A DNA stretch of 64,000 nucleotides. Source: Microcoleus vaginatus PCC 9802 (GTDB lineage Bacteria > Cyanobacteriota > Cyanobacteriia > Cyanobacteriales > Microcoleaceae). A program made the position numbers and the translations under genes. Numbering within the stretch: the first letter of the stretch is position 1; every line of letters begins with the position of its first letter. The stretch spans positions 755,001 through 819,000 of the forward strand of contig CP031740.1 of the NCBI GenBank assembly GCA_022701275.1, in the 5' to 3' direction. Under the pieces are notes generated by a model that was not told the origin of the DNA, ran no database searches, and was given only the letters and a program-made list of their open reading frames with translations. Shown in pieces: positions 45,288 through 54,183 of this stretch.

Positions 45288-46367
45288 ATGCGATCGAAAC
45301 TAGAAATTACCGAGCAACACAAAAAGGTTGATGCTGCTGAAGCCGAAATCCGCGACAAGCAGCAGCTAGTTAACTACGATACCAAAGAGTATCCAGTCGA
45401 AATACTCGTTCAAAAATATATGGCAGGAAAGGATGATGATACCAATGAGTTGTTCATCCCCGACTACCAACGTGAAATGGCTTGGGATGAAGCAACGCAG
45501 TCAAGGTTTATTGAGTCTATAATTTTGGGTGTACCAATACCTTATATTTTTGTTGCGGAAATCCATGAGGACGAAGATGAACCCCGTTTAGCAATAATAG
45601 ATGGTACACAACGCATTCGGACTCTAAGTAGATTTATCAATAACGAATTAACCTTGACCGAATTAAAGAAAATACAGAGTTTAAATGGATTTAAATTTTC
45701 TGATTTGCCCCTAGCCCGTCAGAGGCGCTTCAACCGCACTACACTTCGGATGATTCAACTAACTGAAAGTGCAAATGAGGAAGTGCGAAGAGATATATTT
45801 GAACGCATTAATACAGGTAGCGTCGAGCTAAATGAGATGGAAAAGCGCAGAGGCATACTGCCCGGCCAGTTTCTTGATCTGATTGAGGAACTATCGAAAC
45901 ATGATAAGTTCCGCAAATTATGCGCTTTTTCTGAGTCTGCTATTCGCAGCCGCGAACCGCAAGAATTTGTGTTGCGTTTTTTTGCCTTTTTAAATAACTA
46001 TGAGAAGTTTAATAGTAAGATAAACATATTCCTTGATGAGTATTTGAAGCAAGTAAATGCAGAGCCGAAATTCGATCGCGAAAAAATGCGGGCAGAATTC
46101 GAGTCAATGCTAAATTTTGTAGAAAAATATTTTCCTCAAGGATTTCGCCAAGGTAAAAATGGCGCGAGAACAACAACTCGGATTAAATTCGAGTCTCTGG
46201 CTGTCGGTGTTGCTCTTGCTTTGAGAAAAAACAGCAATCTTGAGCCAAAGTCAACAGAATTGCTCAATTCACAACAATTTAAGGATCTCACAAAATCTGA
46301 TGCTAGCAGTTCTAAAAATAAAGTAGTTTCACGCATTGAGTATGTCCGCGACCGACTGCTAGGCTAA
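45288..46367 (+). CDS. DUF262 (GmrSD N-terminal-like) protein
   Basis: The 359-residue protein has the DUF262 fold, related to ParB/Srx. ELFIPDYQREMAWDEATQ (about 55-71) carries the QRxxxW motif, and AIIDGTQRIRTLSRF (103-117) the DGxQR motif needed for nucleotide binding or hydrolysis. Helical C-terminal half with RTTTRIKFESLAVGVAL. DUF262 is the GmrS-like half of type IV restriction enzyme GmrSD and occurs in several phage-defence systems (for example SspE/BrxU-type proteins). The HNH (DUF1524) half is absent; instead a HEPN gene follows 2 bp later. An alternative regulatory role cannot be excluded. Confidence 0.85.
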   Translation: MRSKLEITEQHKKVDAAEAEIRDKQQLVNYDTKEYPVEILVQKYMAGKDDDTNELFIPDYQREMAWDEATQSRFIESIILGVPIPYIFVAEIHEDEDEPRLAIIDGTQRIRTLSRFINNELTLTELKKIQSLNGFKFSDLPLARQRRFNRTTLRMIQLTESANEEVRRDIFERINTGSVELNEMEKRRGILPGQFLDLIEELSKHDKFRKLCAFSESAIRSREPQEFVLRFFAFLNNYEKFNSKINIFLDEYLKQVNAEPKFDREKMRAEFESMLNFVEKYFPQGFRQGKNGARTTTRIKFESLAVGVALALRKNSNLEPKSTELLNSQQFKDLTKSDASSSKNKVVSRIEYVRDRLLG

Positions 46368-46369
46368 AG

Positions 46370-47062
46370 ATGAATACTGTACTCTTAGATTTCAATACAC
46401 GGGCTCAAGAGGTAGATGATTACTTCATCTTTTTACATGGCTTAATCAAACAAACCACTAAGTTAGCTGTCGCCGATAGTGCTGGACAAGATCAAATACA
46501 AAGTCTTAATCCTGAGTTGGCAAAAACTCTTAAAGCCAATGGCTTTTTGTTATTGTATAACTTAGTTGAATCCACTATGCGAAATGCCATTGTAGCCATA
46601 TTTGATGAGTTTAAAAATCAAGCAATCTCCTTCGATCAACTCAAACCCGAAATCAAAATGATTGTTCTTCAAAATCTTAAAAACCGTTCTCCTAAGAAAA
46701 TTCATTTACAAATCAACCAAATATCTATAGACATCATCACAGCTACATTTGAACGCGAAGAACTATTTTCAGGGAATGTGGATGCTAGGTTGATTAAAGA
46801 AATAGCAGAAAAATATGGCTTTTCATGTAAAACAGAACCTACTAAGACAAAAGACGGGCAAAATCTTTTAGTTGTTAAAAGCAACAGGAACGACTTAGCC
46901 CACGGAGTTAAGTCTTTTGAGGAAGTGGGGCGAGATCAGACTATTGAGGAACTTTTAGAGATTAAGGAGGAAGTCATAGAATACCTACGTCAAATACTGG
47001 AGAATATTAAAACTTATCTTGACAATCAAGAGTATTTGGATGTCACTACAGGTCCTCCATAA
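46370..47062 (+). CDS. HEPN-domain protein (MAE_28990/MAE_18760 family)
   Basis: The 230-residue all-helical protein has the HEPN RNase motif RxxxxH as Arg173-Asn-Asp-Leu-Ala-His178 (VVKSNRNDLAHGVKSFEEVG), with a preceding NLVESTMRNAI helix. This resembles the MAE_28990/MAE_18760 HEPN-like nuclease family, found next to DUF262 genes. HEPN RNases cleave tRNA or mRNA in toxin-antitoxin and abortive-infection systems. It is the second gene of a tight two-gene operon (2-bp gap). RNase activity and partner inhibition by the DUF262 protein are inferred. Confidence 0.85.
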   Translation: MNTVLLDFNTRAQEVDDYFIFLHGLIKQTTKLAVADSAGQDQIQSLNPELAKTLKANGFLLLYNLVESTMRNAIVAIFDEFKNQAISFDQLKPEIKMIVLQNLKNRSPKKIHLQINQISIDIITATFEREELFSGNVDARLIKEIAEKYGFSCKTEPTKTKDGQNLLVVKSNRNDLAHGVKSFEEVGRDQTIEELLEIKEEVIEYLRQILENIKTYLDNQEYLDVTTGPP

Positions 47063-47072
47063 TTTTAGGCTA

Positions 47073-47137
47073 AGAAACCGGGTTTCTCTGAGAATTTAGG
47101 TTGGATGGCGAGATATCTCGGAAGAAACCCGGTTTCT
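47073..47137. repeat. Inverted AGAAACCGGGTTTCT repeat after the HEPN gene
   Basis: AGAAACCGGGTTTCT (47073-47087) and AGAAACCCGGTTTCT (47123-47137) are perfect 15-bp reverse complements. They lie between convergent genes and may terminate both transcripts. The same core occurs in the desA terminator and inside a ParB-like gene. Confidence 0.75.
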
Positions 47138-47152
47138 GGGGATGATGCGAGG

Positions 47153-47812
47153 CTACTGCCGCACCATCACAGACTTAATTACAGCATTCGGCTGATATTT
47201 ATTAGTCTGATAAAATCCCCCTTGACCAGCCCCATAAACTCCCCCAAATTGTTTGCCTTCAGCCTTGGGAACAAACATAATGTTTCTAGTGGGTTGCTTG
47301 GCAAATAAAACCCCTTCTCTCATCTCATTATCCACGTTATAAGATAAAGTAGCCTTGCCGTAAATTGCCTCAGCTTGTTTCAGAGTCATTCCCGGTCCGA
47401 CGCCCTGAACTGTTTTATAATTGGCATTTTCAGTCATCAAAAGTTCAATGACATCGGTATCTTTTAGCTTTGTTCCCGCAGCATAAATAACCCGATATTG
47501 CACTTTTCGCGACTGGGTGACAGCCACAGCATCAAAGTCTACCATAAAAGGAGACTGTACCTTAAACTGTGCTGTGGAACCCAGAGCCTTTTTCAATTGT
47601 CCGAAAGTCATCCCCACCTTCGCCGATCCAATTCCGCGATCGGAAATTGTTAAACTTGCAGAAGGTGTTTTTTGAGCAGCATTTGCCGCTTCTCCCAGCA
47701 CATTTGTAGCCCCAGGCGCAGTGGAACCGGGAGTCGAAATTAAGGTGAGGTAACTGCCGATCGCCAATAAAACGGCTATCATTGATCCAGACAAAACTTT
47801 AACATTCAACAT
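47153..47812 (-). CDS. Exported hypothetical protein
   Basis: The 219-residue protein has an N-terminal signal or anchor helix (GSMIAVLLAIGSYLTLIS). A mature domain with two similar motifs follows, GIGSAKVGMTFGQLKKALGS and GVGPGMTLKQAEAIYGKATL, suggestive of an internal duplication. The family is not recognised by name; similar periplasmic proteins occur in other cyanobacteria. Its ATG overlaps the ATG of the opposite-strand gene (CATG at 47810-47813). Met11 (47782) is an alternative start that would remove the overlap. Confidence 0.7.
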   Translation of the reverse strand: MLNVKVLSGSMIAVLLAIGSYLTLISTPGSTAPGATNVLGEAANAAQKTPSASLTISDRGIGSAKVGMTFGQLKKALGSTAQFKVQSPFMVDFDAVAVTQSRKVQYRVIYAAGTKLKDTDVIELLMTENANYKTVQGVGPGMTLKQAEAIYGKATLSYNVDNEMREGVLFAKQPTRNIMFVPKAEGKQFGGVYGAGQGGFYQTNKYQPNAVIKSVMVRQ

Positions 47813-47999
47813 GACTAATTCTCCTAGATTTCAAATGCGACTATCTACCCGCATCTTTTGGGCTATACTGGGCCTCACCCTCCTACTTTGGATTCTCAGA
47901 GGTGTTGGCCTCTTGACATTCATTCCCGGTGGTGTCATTTGGATACTGATTTTGCTTTCTTTTGTTGCGGGCATCCTCAGCACTTTACTCCGTAGGTAA
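47811..47999 (+). CDS. Small two-helix membrane protein
   Basis: The 62-residue frame has a basic start (RFQMRLSTR) and two transmembrane helices (about 13-33 and 38-58, with the FIPGGVIWILILLSF turn). It ends LSTLLRR. Such short proteins are conserved in cyanobacteria, but no function is known. The start codon overlaps that of the divergent secreted-protein gene. It is convergent with the BrkB-like gene. Confidence 0.6.
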   Translation: MTNSPRFQMRLSTRIFWAILGLTLLLWILRGVGLLTFIPGGVIWILILLSFVAGILSTLLRR

Positions 48000-48043
48000 G
48001 CCAGCATCCGGCAAATAACAAATAACAAATAAAAATTAACCAA

Positions 48044-49069
48044 TTATTTTAATTGTGATTGTTTCATTGCCTTGCCCACCGTCACATTTAATTGAGCGCC
48101 GCTCAGCATCACCAAAGAAGAAAGATTGAGCCACAGCAGCAACACAATAAAAGTTCCGATCGTCCCGTAAGTCCAAGTGTAATTGCTTAAATGCAAAACA
48201 TAAAACCGAAATAAAGCTGAAAATAGCGCCCACAAAATAGCAGCAAAAACAGCTCCCGAAAAAATAGGAATATCTGGTTGACGGCGGCTAGGCCCGTAGC
48301 GGTAAACAAAGGCAAAAGCCAGTGATACAATTCCCAAAGAAATCGGCCACCGCCACAGACGCCAAACAGCTAACAGTTGCGATTCCAAAGGGCAATTGCT
48401 GGCGAGGAGCAAGCAATTTTGGACATCTTTTAAATCGCAAGTGGCAACGGACTCCAGCAGGCAACTCTGGCGGGCAATAGCTTGTACAATTAAGTCGCTG
48501 ACAAATACTACTCCCGATGCCAGAATCAATAGTATAATTGTGCCGATACTCAGCGCCAGAGAAATAAGTTTGGCTTTCCAAAAGGGTCGAGTTCGATCGC
48601 TCGGGATTTCATGGATGCGATCGAGTGCAGCCATCGCCGCGCTCATTACTCCAGAAAATGCCCAAATCGCCACAAGAAAGCTCACGGAAAACAGCCCTTT
48701 ATTGCGAGTTAACAGAATTTCTTTGATTAAGCCGCGAATCAAATTCCGAACGTTATCGGGTATTACCTCCCCCAAAAGGCCCGCGAGTTGATAAAGTGTT
48801 GACTGCAAAGGTTCAAAGAGAGCGATCGCAGATAAGATAGCCAACAGCCCCGGAAACAGCGCCAGCATAGAATTGTAGGCCATTTGCGCCGACAGCCCCG
48901 GCAAGCGCTGCTCTCCCGCCTTAGCGCCGACTTCCTTGAGCGTGCCCCAAGTCAAACACCGACAAAACAGCCAAAAACCACCAACTTTCCTTTTGAGAGC
49001 TCGAAGCAGCCTTAAAAGCGCCTTAAACAAAGCTAAAATCAGGTAGCGCAACCAGTAAAAAATGTTCAT
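48044..49069 (-). CDS. YihY/BrkB family membrane protein
   Basis: From ATG 49069 the protein has 341 residues. The family pattern is clear: LPGLSAQMAYNSMLALFPGL, then SFLVAIWAFSGVMSAAMAAL, and C-terminal TYGTIGTFIVLLLWLNLSSLVMLSGAQLN. Six transmembrane helices are visible. It was once called ribonuclease BN, which was incorrect; its real role is unknown, possibly an efflux or stress membrane protein. A CLLxSVATCDLKDVQNCLLL insertion before helix 4 is longer than usual. An upstream in-frame ATG at 49105 is less likely. Confidence 0.88.
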   Translation of the reverse strand: MNIFYWLRYLILALFKALLRLLRALKRKVGGFWLFCRCLTWGTLKEVGAKAGEQRLPGLSAQMAYNSMLALFPGLLAILSAIALFEPLQSTLYQLAGLLGEVIPDNVRNLIRGLIKEILLTRNKGLFSVSFLVAIWAFSGVMSAAMAALDRIHEIPSDRTRPFWKAKLISLALSIGTIILLILASGVVFVSDLIVQAIARQSCLLESVATCDLKDVQNCLLLASNCPLESQLLAVWRLWRWPISLGIVSLAFAFVYRYGPSRRQPDIPIFSGAVFAAILWALFSALFRFYVLHLSNYTWTYGTIGTFIVLLLWLNLSSLVMLSGAQLNVTVGKAMKQSQLK

Positions 49070-49136
49070 AGCGCACAGGAAACGGGGCGAAAGATGAGGT
49101 AACACAAGTCGTTAATTAATTAAGCCATTATCAACT

Positions 49137-49206
49137 CGCAATTGCCAATTCCCAATTGCCAATTCCCAATTCCCCAATCTAAAATCTAAAATCTAAAATC
49201 TAAAAT
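49137..49206. repeat. CCAATTCC array followed by (ATCTAAA)4
   Basis: Overlapping AATTGCC/AATTCCC heptamers (49137-49176) pass directly into four ATCTAAA heptamers (49177-49206) that end 7 bp before the next start codon. Confidence 0.85.
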
Positions 49207-49213
49207 CAATATT

Positions 49214-49846
49214 ATGGCTCAGGATGTCAGACAGTGGTTAGATGAAATCAAGCGGCTGCAACAGCAGTTAACAGAAGTTTCGCGCGATCGCGATGAGGCC
49301 GGTGAAAGTGCTGCTCAGTGGCGCCAACTCTACAATACCGAAGCCGAGCAGCGGCGGAATGATGCTAAATTAACTCAGCAAAGCATCGCTTCTCTGGAAG
49401 CACAAATAGAGCAATTACAAAGTTTCTCCCCCATTGTGCCCGAAGAGGATGATGCTGGGGTTGCTCGCCAGGAGGAAATCGCACAACTGCAAACCGTAGG
49501 CGAACTTAAAGCTAAGTTAGCAGAAGTTCTCCAAGAGCGCGATCGCGCGATCGAACAAGTTAAACAACTCACTCAAGCCCTCAAACAAGAAGAAGCCCGC
49601 CACGCTGAAACTAGCAAAAATTTAACTAGCGCCCTCGGAGATGCTGTTGACTTGCTCACGAAAGCCCAAAATCCCGCTCCTGCAAAAACCGAGACAGTAT
49701 ATTCTTTGGAGATAGTACCTACTCGCACTGCAAATCCTGGCGAAACTGCTCTGGAAATCCGCCAAACTTCCGCCCCAGGCAAAAATCCCGCCCAGCTTCC
49801 ACCTTCTAAAAATCAGTTACTCGATTTACCGCCCTTTGGGAATTAG
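49214..49846 (+). CDS. Coiled-coil hypothetical protein
   Basis: The 210-residue protein is almost entirely coiled coil from residue 3 to ~140 (EIKRLQQQLTEVSRDRDEAG and LKAKLAEVLQERDRAIEQVK). A Pro/Ala-rich tail with NQLLDLPPFGN at the end follows. There is no catalytic motif, signal or membrane helix. Similar short coiled-coil proteins are frequent in cyanobacteria. A heptamer array immediately precedes the start. Confidence 0.75.
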   Translation: MAQDVRQWLDEIKRLQQQLTEVSRDRDEAGESAAQWRQLYNTEAEQRRNDAKLTQQSIASLEAQIEQLQSFSPIVPEEDDAGVARQEEIAQLQTVGELKAKLAEVLQERDRAIEQVKQLTQALKQEEARHAETSKNLTSALGDAVDLLTKAQNPAPAKTETVYSLEIVPTRTANPGETALEIRQTSAPGKNPAQLPPSKNQLLDLPPFGN

Positions 49847-50155
49847 GAGTTAAAAATTCAGGAAGTGTCGCCATGGCGATTACCATCGGCAGGTGGGATT
49901 TAGTCAGCGATTCCTTGTTTTTGTTTTTCCTGCAATTAAGCGGTATTAATTCATCGGCTTCTTTATTATTCCGCACCTACAGAGGGTTTACTAATCGATG
50001 TAACTGTACTATATCCCAACCTATAATCCGCATTCAAAATTTTGAAAACTGCCAAAAAATCTGCCTCGCGCCGTACCAACCTACAGTCTTTAGATAGAAT
50101 TTAATCGAGCTAAATTTTACTACTATCGACAACGACTGATGCGCGAGGAGACTTC

Positions 50156-51145
50156 ATGAAGGCAGAGATATCCATAGTCTGGAAAAAGATTCAGAGCATG
50201 AGCGACAGCTTTATGCTCATGCTGCCTAATATTGTGCTGGCGTTAATTGTCTTTGCAATTTTTTACTGTGTGGGTAGGCAAATTAAGAGAGTGGTCAGGC
50301 GAGTTACCCGCAACCACCACCAAGCTCGAAATTTGGGGCTGGTGTTAGGACGGTTAGCCCAGAGTGCGATCGTTCTAGTGGGTCTGTTTATTGCTCTTTC
50401 GATTGTAATTCCCACATTGAAAGCTGGGGATTTGGTGCAACTGCTGGGAATTAGCGGGGTGGCGATTGGTTTTGCATTTCGCGAGATCTTGCAAAACTTC
50501 TTAGCCGGTATCCTAATTCTGTTGACGGAACCGTTCCGAATCGATGACCAAATTGTGTTTAAAAACTTTGAGGGAACGGTAGAAAATATTGAGACCCGCG
50601 CTACAACAATCCAAACTTATGATGGTCGCCGGATTGTCATTCCTAATGCGGAATTGTTTACGAATACGGTGACAGTGAATACCGCTTTCGATCAACGCCG
50701 CATGGAATACGATATTAGTATTGGTTACGGCGACGATATTGACCACGCCAAGCAGTTAATCCTGGAAGCACTGTACAGCCTGAAGGAGGTTTTGAAAGTT
50801 CCTGCACCCGATGTACTGGCGATGGATCTAGCAGAAAGTACGGTCAATATCCGCGTTCGGTGGTGGATTGCTCCGCCGCGCCGAATTGACGATCTGCGAT
50901 CGCGCGACAAGGTAATTTGTGCTATTAAAAAAAAGCTATATGTGGAAAACGGCATCGATTTGCCTTATCCCACGCGGAACATCTTGTTCCACGATCGAAC
51001 CGAAGAGATAGATGGCGATCGCTCCCAGCAGTGTGAAGGATGGCCCGCAGGCAAACGTAAAGTTCCGAAACCTCGTCGTATTAGTGGCTCTGTGCGAAAA
51101 CTGACCCAAGGGCGATCGCAACAAGACGGCAACGGAAAATCTTAA
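50156..51145 (+). CDS. mscS: MscS-family mechanosensitive ion channel
   Basis: The 329-residue protein has three transmembrane helices (~18-38, 62-84, 96-118). The third is the pore helix, ISGVAIGFAFREILQNFLAG. The MscS beta domain (~120-180) has EPFRIDDQIVFKNFEGTVEN and GRRIVIPNAELFTNTV, and the C-terminal cage (190-280) ends with PYPTRNILF. It opens under membrane tension to release solutes on osmotic downshock. A GAGGAG ribosome-binding site lies 8 bp before the ATG. A ~45-residue basic tail is an extension. No operon partner is recognised. Confidence 0.92.
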   Translation: MKAEISIVWKKIQSMSDSFMLMLPNIVLALIVFAIFYCVGRQIKRVVRRVTRNHHQARNLGLVLGRLAQSAIVLVGLFIALSIVIPTLKAGDLVQLLGISGVAIGFAFREILQNFLAGILILLTEPFRIDDQIVFKNFEGTVENIETRATTIQTYDGRRIVIPNAELFTNTVTVNTAFDQRRMEYDISIGYGDDIDHAKQLILEALYSLKEVLKVPAPDVLAMDLAESTVNIRVRWWIAPPRRIDDLRSRDKVICAIKKKLYVENGIDLPYPTRNILFHDRTEEIDGDRSQQCEGWPAGKRKVPKPRRISGSVRKLTQGRSQQDGNGKS

Positions 51146-51159
51146 CCGCGTCACCAGTC

Positions 51160-51267
51160 ATGAAAAATATCAAGTTGAGGAAACTTTGGGCTTCTCTGCA
51201 TTTCGATCGTGAAACCGGAATTGATATCACTCGCCGAGTGATCAAAGGAGTAACAAACCAGGATTGA
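51160..51267 (+). CDS. Possible 35-residue peptide gene
   Basis: ATG 51160 to TGA 51267 reads MKNIKLRKLWASLHFDRETG and IDITRRVIKGVTNQD, with protein-like amphipathic composition. It lies 14 bp after mscS and contains the palindrome ATCACTCG-c-CGAGTGAT (51226-51242). It may be only chance or the remnant of a larger gene. Low confidence. Confidence 0.25.
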   Translation: MKNIKLRKLWASLHFDRETGIDITRRVIKGVTNQD

Positions 51268-51282
51268 TATGATGCCTAATTT

Positions 51283-52137
51283 TCAAGCAAAAACCACAGT
51301 CCGATTGCCGTAAACTAAAACACGATTTTGTAAATGATATCGCACCGCCCTGGCTAAAACAACCCTTTCTAAATCTTTACCTTTGCGAACCAAATCAGAC
51401 ACTTCATCGCGGTGACTGACGCGCACAACATCTTGTTCGATAATCGGGCCAGCATCTAAATCTGGTGTAACGTAGTGGGCTGTTGCACCGATAATTTTTA
51501 CCCCTCTTTCATAAGCCCTTCCGTAGGGGTTTGCACCCACAAACGCGGGTAAAAATGAATGGTGAATATTAATCACATTGGGAAATTTTATGATAAAGTC
51601 TTGACTCAAAATTTGCATATATTTAGCCAAAACTACTAAATCAATATTATATTTTTTAATAATTTCTAACTGTTGTGCTTCTTGAATAGCTTTATTGTCT
51701 TTAGTAATGGGAATATACTCAAAGTCGATACCGTATTGTGCGGCAACAGGCTTTAAATTTTGATGGTTGCTGATTATCAGCGGAATTTCACCTCTGATTT
51801 CTTGCGCTCGCTGTCGCCAAATCAAGTCTAATAAACAATGATCTTGACGGCTTACAAAAACCGCGATCCGCCGAATTTGATGGGAGAAATGCAATTGCCA
51901 GTTGGCTTGTAAGTCCTTGGCTATTTCACTAAAAGCAGGTGTTATTTGTTCGGTGGTTAAGTCAAAATCATCTAATTGCCATTCTAGCCTGCTTAGAAAT
52001 AATCCAGCGGTAAAATCTGTATGGTGATCCGCGTGGATGATATTGCCGTTGTGGGATGCGATAAAATTGGCAAGTAAGGCGACGAGTCCTTTGCGATCGG
52101 GACAGGCAATTAACAGGGTAGCAGTAGGGCTAGTCAT
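51283..52137 (-). CDS. purU: Formyltetrahydrofolate deformylase
   Basis: From ATG 52137 the protein has 284 residues, the normal length. The N-terminal ACT domain (LLIACPDRKGLVALLANFIA) precedes a formyltransferase-fold catalytic domain with the Asn/His site NIHHSFLPAFVGANPYGRAY and Asp in AHYVTPDLDAGPIIEQDV. PurU hydrolyses 10-formyl-THF to formate and THF, balancing one-carbon units for purine synthesis. A longer frame to 52236 crosses a dispersed repeat and is rejected. No glycine or methionine gene is adjacent. Confidence 0.94.
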   Translation of the reverse strand: MTSPTATLLIACPDRKGLVALLANFIASHNGNIIHADHHTDFTAGLFLSRLEWQLDDFDLTTEQITPAFSEIAKDLQANWQLHFSHQIRRIAVFVSRQDHCLLDLIWRQRAQEIRGEIPLIISNHQNLKPVAAQYGIDFEYIPITKDNKAIQEAQQLEIIKKYNIDLVVLAKYMQILSQDFIIKFPNVINIHHSFLPAFVGANPYGRAYERGVKIIGATAHYVTPDLDAGPIIEQDVVRVSHRDEVSDLVRKGKDLERVVLARAVRYHLQNRVLVYGNRTVVFA

Positions 52138-52204
52138 AATATAATGACAAAATTGTCTCGCTGAGTCGATCGAGAAAAAAGCGCTCTCACAGGGGTTTAT
52201 TGAT

Positions 52205-52360
52205 ACGCTTAGGGGCGGGCAAGATGCCCACCCCACAATGGATTTTAACTGAGAGTGGAACAGGCATCTTGCCTGTTTCTATGGGCTTACGGGCGGGCAA
52301 GATGCCCACCCCACAAGAGATTTTAACGGAGAGTGGAACAGGCATCTTGCCTGTTTAGAT
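52205..52360. repeat. Two tandem ~75-bp palindromic repeats
   Basis: Each unit has GGGCGGGCAAGATGCCCACC near one end and GGAACAGGCATCTTGCCTGT at the other. The first spans about 52210-52281, the second 52288-52358, nearly identical. Each unit is full of inverted sub-repeats. Intergenic, between purU and thrC. Confidence 0.8.
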
Positions 52361-52399
52361 CTTCCTTCTTCCTTCTTCCCTGTTCCGTCTTCCTTCTTC

Positions 52400-53524
52400 T
52401 TAAAATCCCATCGCCCCAGCTACTGCATCCAAAGTCGGATCAATACCGCTTTTAAACAGATTGTTGCTGTGATTAATTGCGGTATCCGGGTCTTTCAAAC
52501 CGTTACCAGTCAACACGCAAACCACCGTCGCCCCAGTCGGAACTTGGTCTTTTACCTTCAGCAAGCCGGCCACAGAAGCTGCACTGGCTGGTTCGCAGAA
52601 AATCCCTTCCTGCGATGCTAACAAACGGTAAGCGTCGAGAATTTCGGCGTCGGTGACTGCGGCAAAACCGCCGCGGCTGGCTTCGGAAGCTGCGATCGCC
52701 TGTTTCCAGCTAGCCGGATTCCCAATCCGAATTGCCGTCGCCAGGGTGTCCGGGTGCGCCACCGGTTCTCCCGTCACTAACGGTGCAGCCCCGGCGGCTT
52801 GAAATCCCATCATCTGCGGCAAGCGCGAACATTTTTTGGCTTGGTGGTATTGACAAAAACCCATCCAGTATGCTGTGATGTTTCCCGCATTTCCTACGGG
52901 AATGCACAGCCAGTCTGGGGCGTCGCCTAAAGCGTCCACCACTTCAAAAGCCCCGGTTTTCTGACCTTCCAAGCGGTAAGGATTCACCGAATTTACCAAA
53001 GTCACGGGGTAGTTAACAGCCATTTCGCGGACAATTTCTAAGGCTCGATCGAAATTTCCGCCAATCGAAATGACTTCCGCACCGTAAAGCAAAGCTTGCG
53101 CCAACTTGCCCAAAGCCACATAACCCTCGGGAATCAACACGAAAGCTCGCATCCCCCCGCGTCGGGCGTAGGCGGCGGCGGCGGCCGAAGTATTGCCGGT
53201 ACTGGCGCAAATTACTGCCTCGGCACCAGCTTCCTTCGCCTTCGAAATCGCCATTGTCATCCCCCGGTCTTTGAAACTACCAGTGGGGTTGAGGCCGTCG
53301 TATTTCACTAGGACGCGCACGTCTCGACCGATGAGAGAGGCGATCGCAGGTGCTGGAATCAGGGGAGTATTGCCTTCTTGGAGGGTCACTACCGGTGTGG
53401 TTTCCGTCACCGGCAGGTAGGGGCGATAAGCTTCGATCAAGCCGGGCCAGCCGTAGCGCTTGGGCGAGGCGGCGCGGGCAGCAGAGTTAGCAGGAGAGTC
53501 AGTAGCAGGTAGAATCAGGGTCAC
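52400..53524 (-). CDS. thrC: Threonine synthase
   Basis: The ~374-residue PLP enzyme converts O-phosphohomoserine to threonine. The PLP lysine is in [19 protein letters not shown]. The Ser/Asn loop [15 protein letters not shown] and the phosphate loop [13 protein letters not shown] are present, as is the C-terminal [10 protein letters not shown]. It belongs to the short cyanobacterial class. A GTG at 53524 is chosen as start; an in-frame TTG at 53545 would add seven residues. No hom or thrB gene is adjacent. Confidence 0.94.
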   Translation of the reverse strand: MTLILPATDSPANSAARAASPKRYGWPGLIEAYRPYLPVTETTPVVTLQEGNTPLIPAPAIASLIGRDVRVLVKYDGLNPTGSFKDRGMTMAISKAKEAGAEAVICASTGNTSAAAAAYARRGGMRAFVLIPEGYVALGKLAQALLYGAEVISIGGNFDRALEIVREMAVNYPVTLVNSVNPYRLEGQKTGAFEVVDALGDAPDWLCIPVGNAGNITAYWMGFCQYHQAKKCSRLPQMMGFQAAGAAPLVTGEPVAHPDTLATAIRIGNPASWKQAIAASEASRGGFAAVTDAEILDAYRLLASQEGIFCEPASAASVAGLLKVKDQVPTGATVVCVLTGNGLKDPDTAINHSNNLFKSGIDPTLDAVAGAMGF

Positions 53525-53644
53525 GGTGTCAATGGTTTTAGGCAATGGCTAAGGAATTTACACTAATTTTAGCTCGATCGGTTAATTTGATGTTTAATAC
53601 GATCGGTTCAGGTTAAAGTAACTTAATGGTGTGAATGTGTAGAT

Positions 53645-53926
53645 ATGTCTACTCAATTACTGATGTCAAATAATTCATCCACTCTTTCCCGGCCTCAAGT
53701 CACCGCGAGCAATCCCGAAATGGCTAGTTCTTCTACGCTATCGACCAGTTTTGCCCGCAAAGTAAATTCGGTGAAGTGCCCCTACCAAGCCGATCAGCAA
53801 GTTAAGTTCCTGCACTTGCAAGCGGAAATCGAATCCTTGCTGCTGGAAGTGCAAAGCCTCAAACAGCAACGCTCGATCGCTGGCTTGCGGGCTCTCGACC
53901 CCATTTCTGGCAGCAACAGCAATTAG
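53645..53926 (+). CDS. Small conserved cyanobacterial protein
   Basis: The 93-residue protein has a Ser/Thr-rich disordered first half and a second half with VNSVKCPYQADQQVKFLHLQ and AEIESLLLEVQSLKQQR, a short coiled coil. The CPYQAD motif recalls conserved cyanobacterial orphans, from memory and not checked. No membrane or enzymatic feature is visible. It is divergent from thrC, whose start is 119 bp away. Confidence 0.65.
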   Translation: MSTQLLMSNNSSTLSRPQVTASNPEMASSSTLSTSFARKVNSVKCPYQADQQVKFLHLQAEIESLLLEVQSLKQQRSIAGLRALDPISGSNSN

Positions 53927-54183
53927 CAGACAACAGTCGCTAATGCTAATTGTCCTGCCCCTGTGTTATAAAAACGAATGTTTTGCTACCCGCAGTATTT
54001 TTTGCCAAAAGTGCTAGAAATTCCTAACTGCGGATAGCGATCGCTAGCTTTTGCTAAAACGCGCTTGCCTACAGCTCAACTCGTCTGCTGCTTGCTGGCA
54101 ACGAGCTGACATTTTACGGCGCTTTTTTATTGCGCTAATTTGTTAAGCCATCCTCATGGCATACGGAGAATCGAAATCAATTT

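Noticed and set aside
49873-50097. 74-codon frame between the coiled-coil gene and mscS
   Set aside because: Its 3' part is a dispersed CCTACAGTCTTTAGAT-like repeat, and the peptide shows no domain-like pattern.
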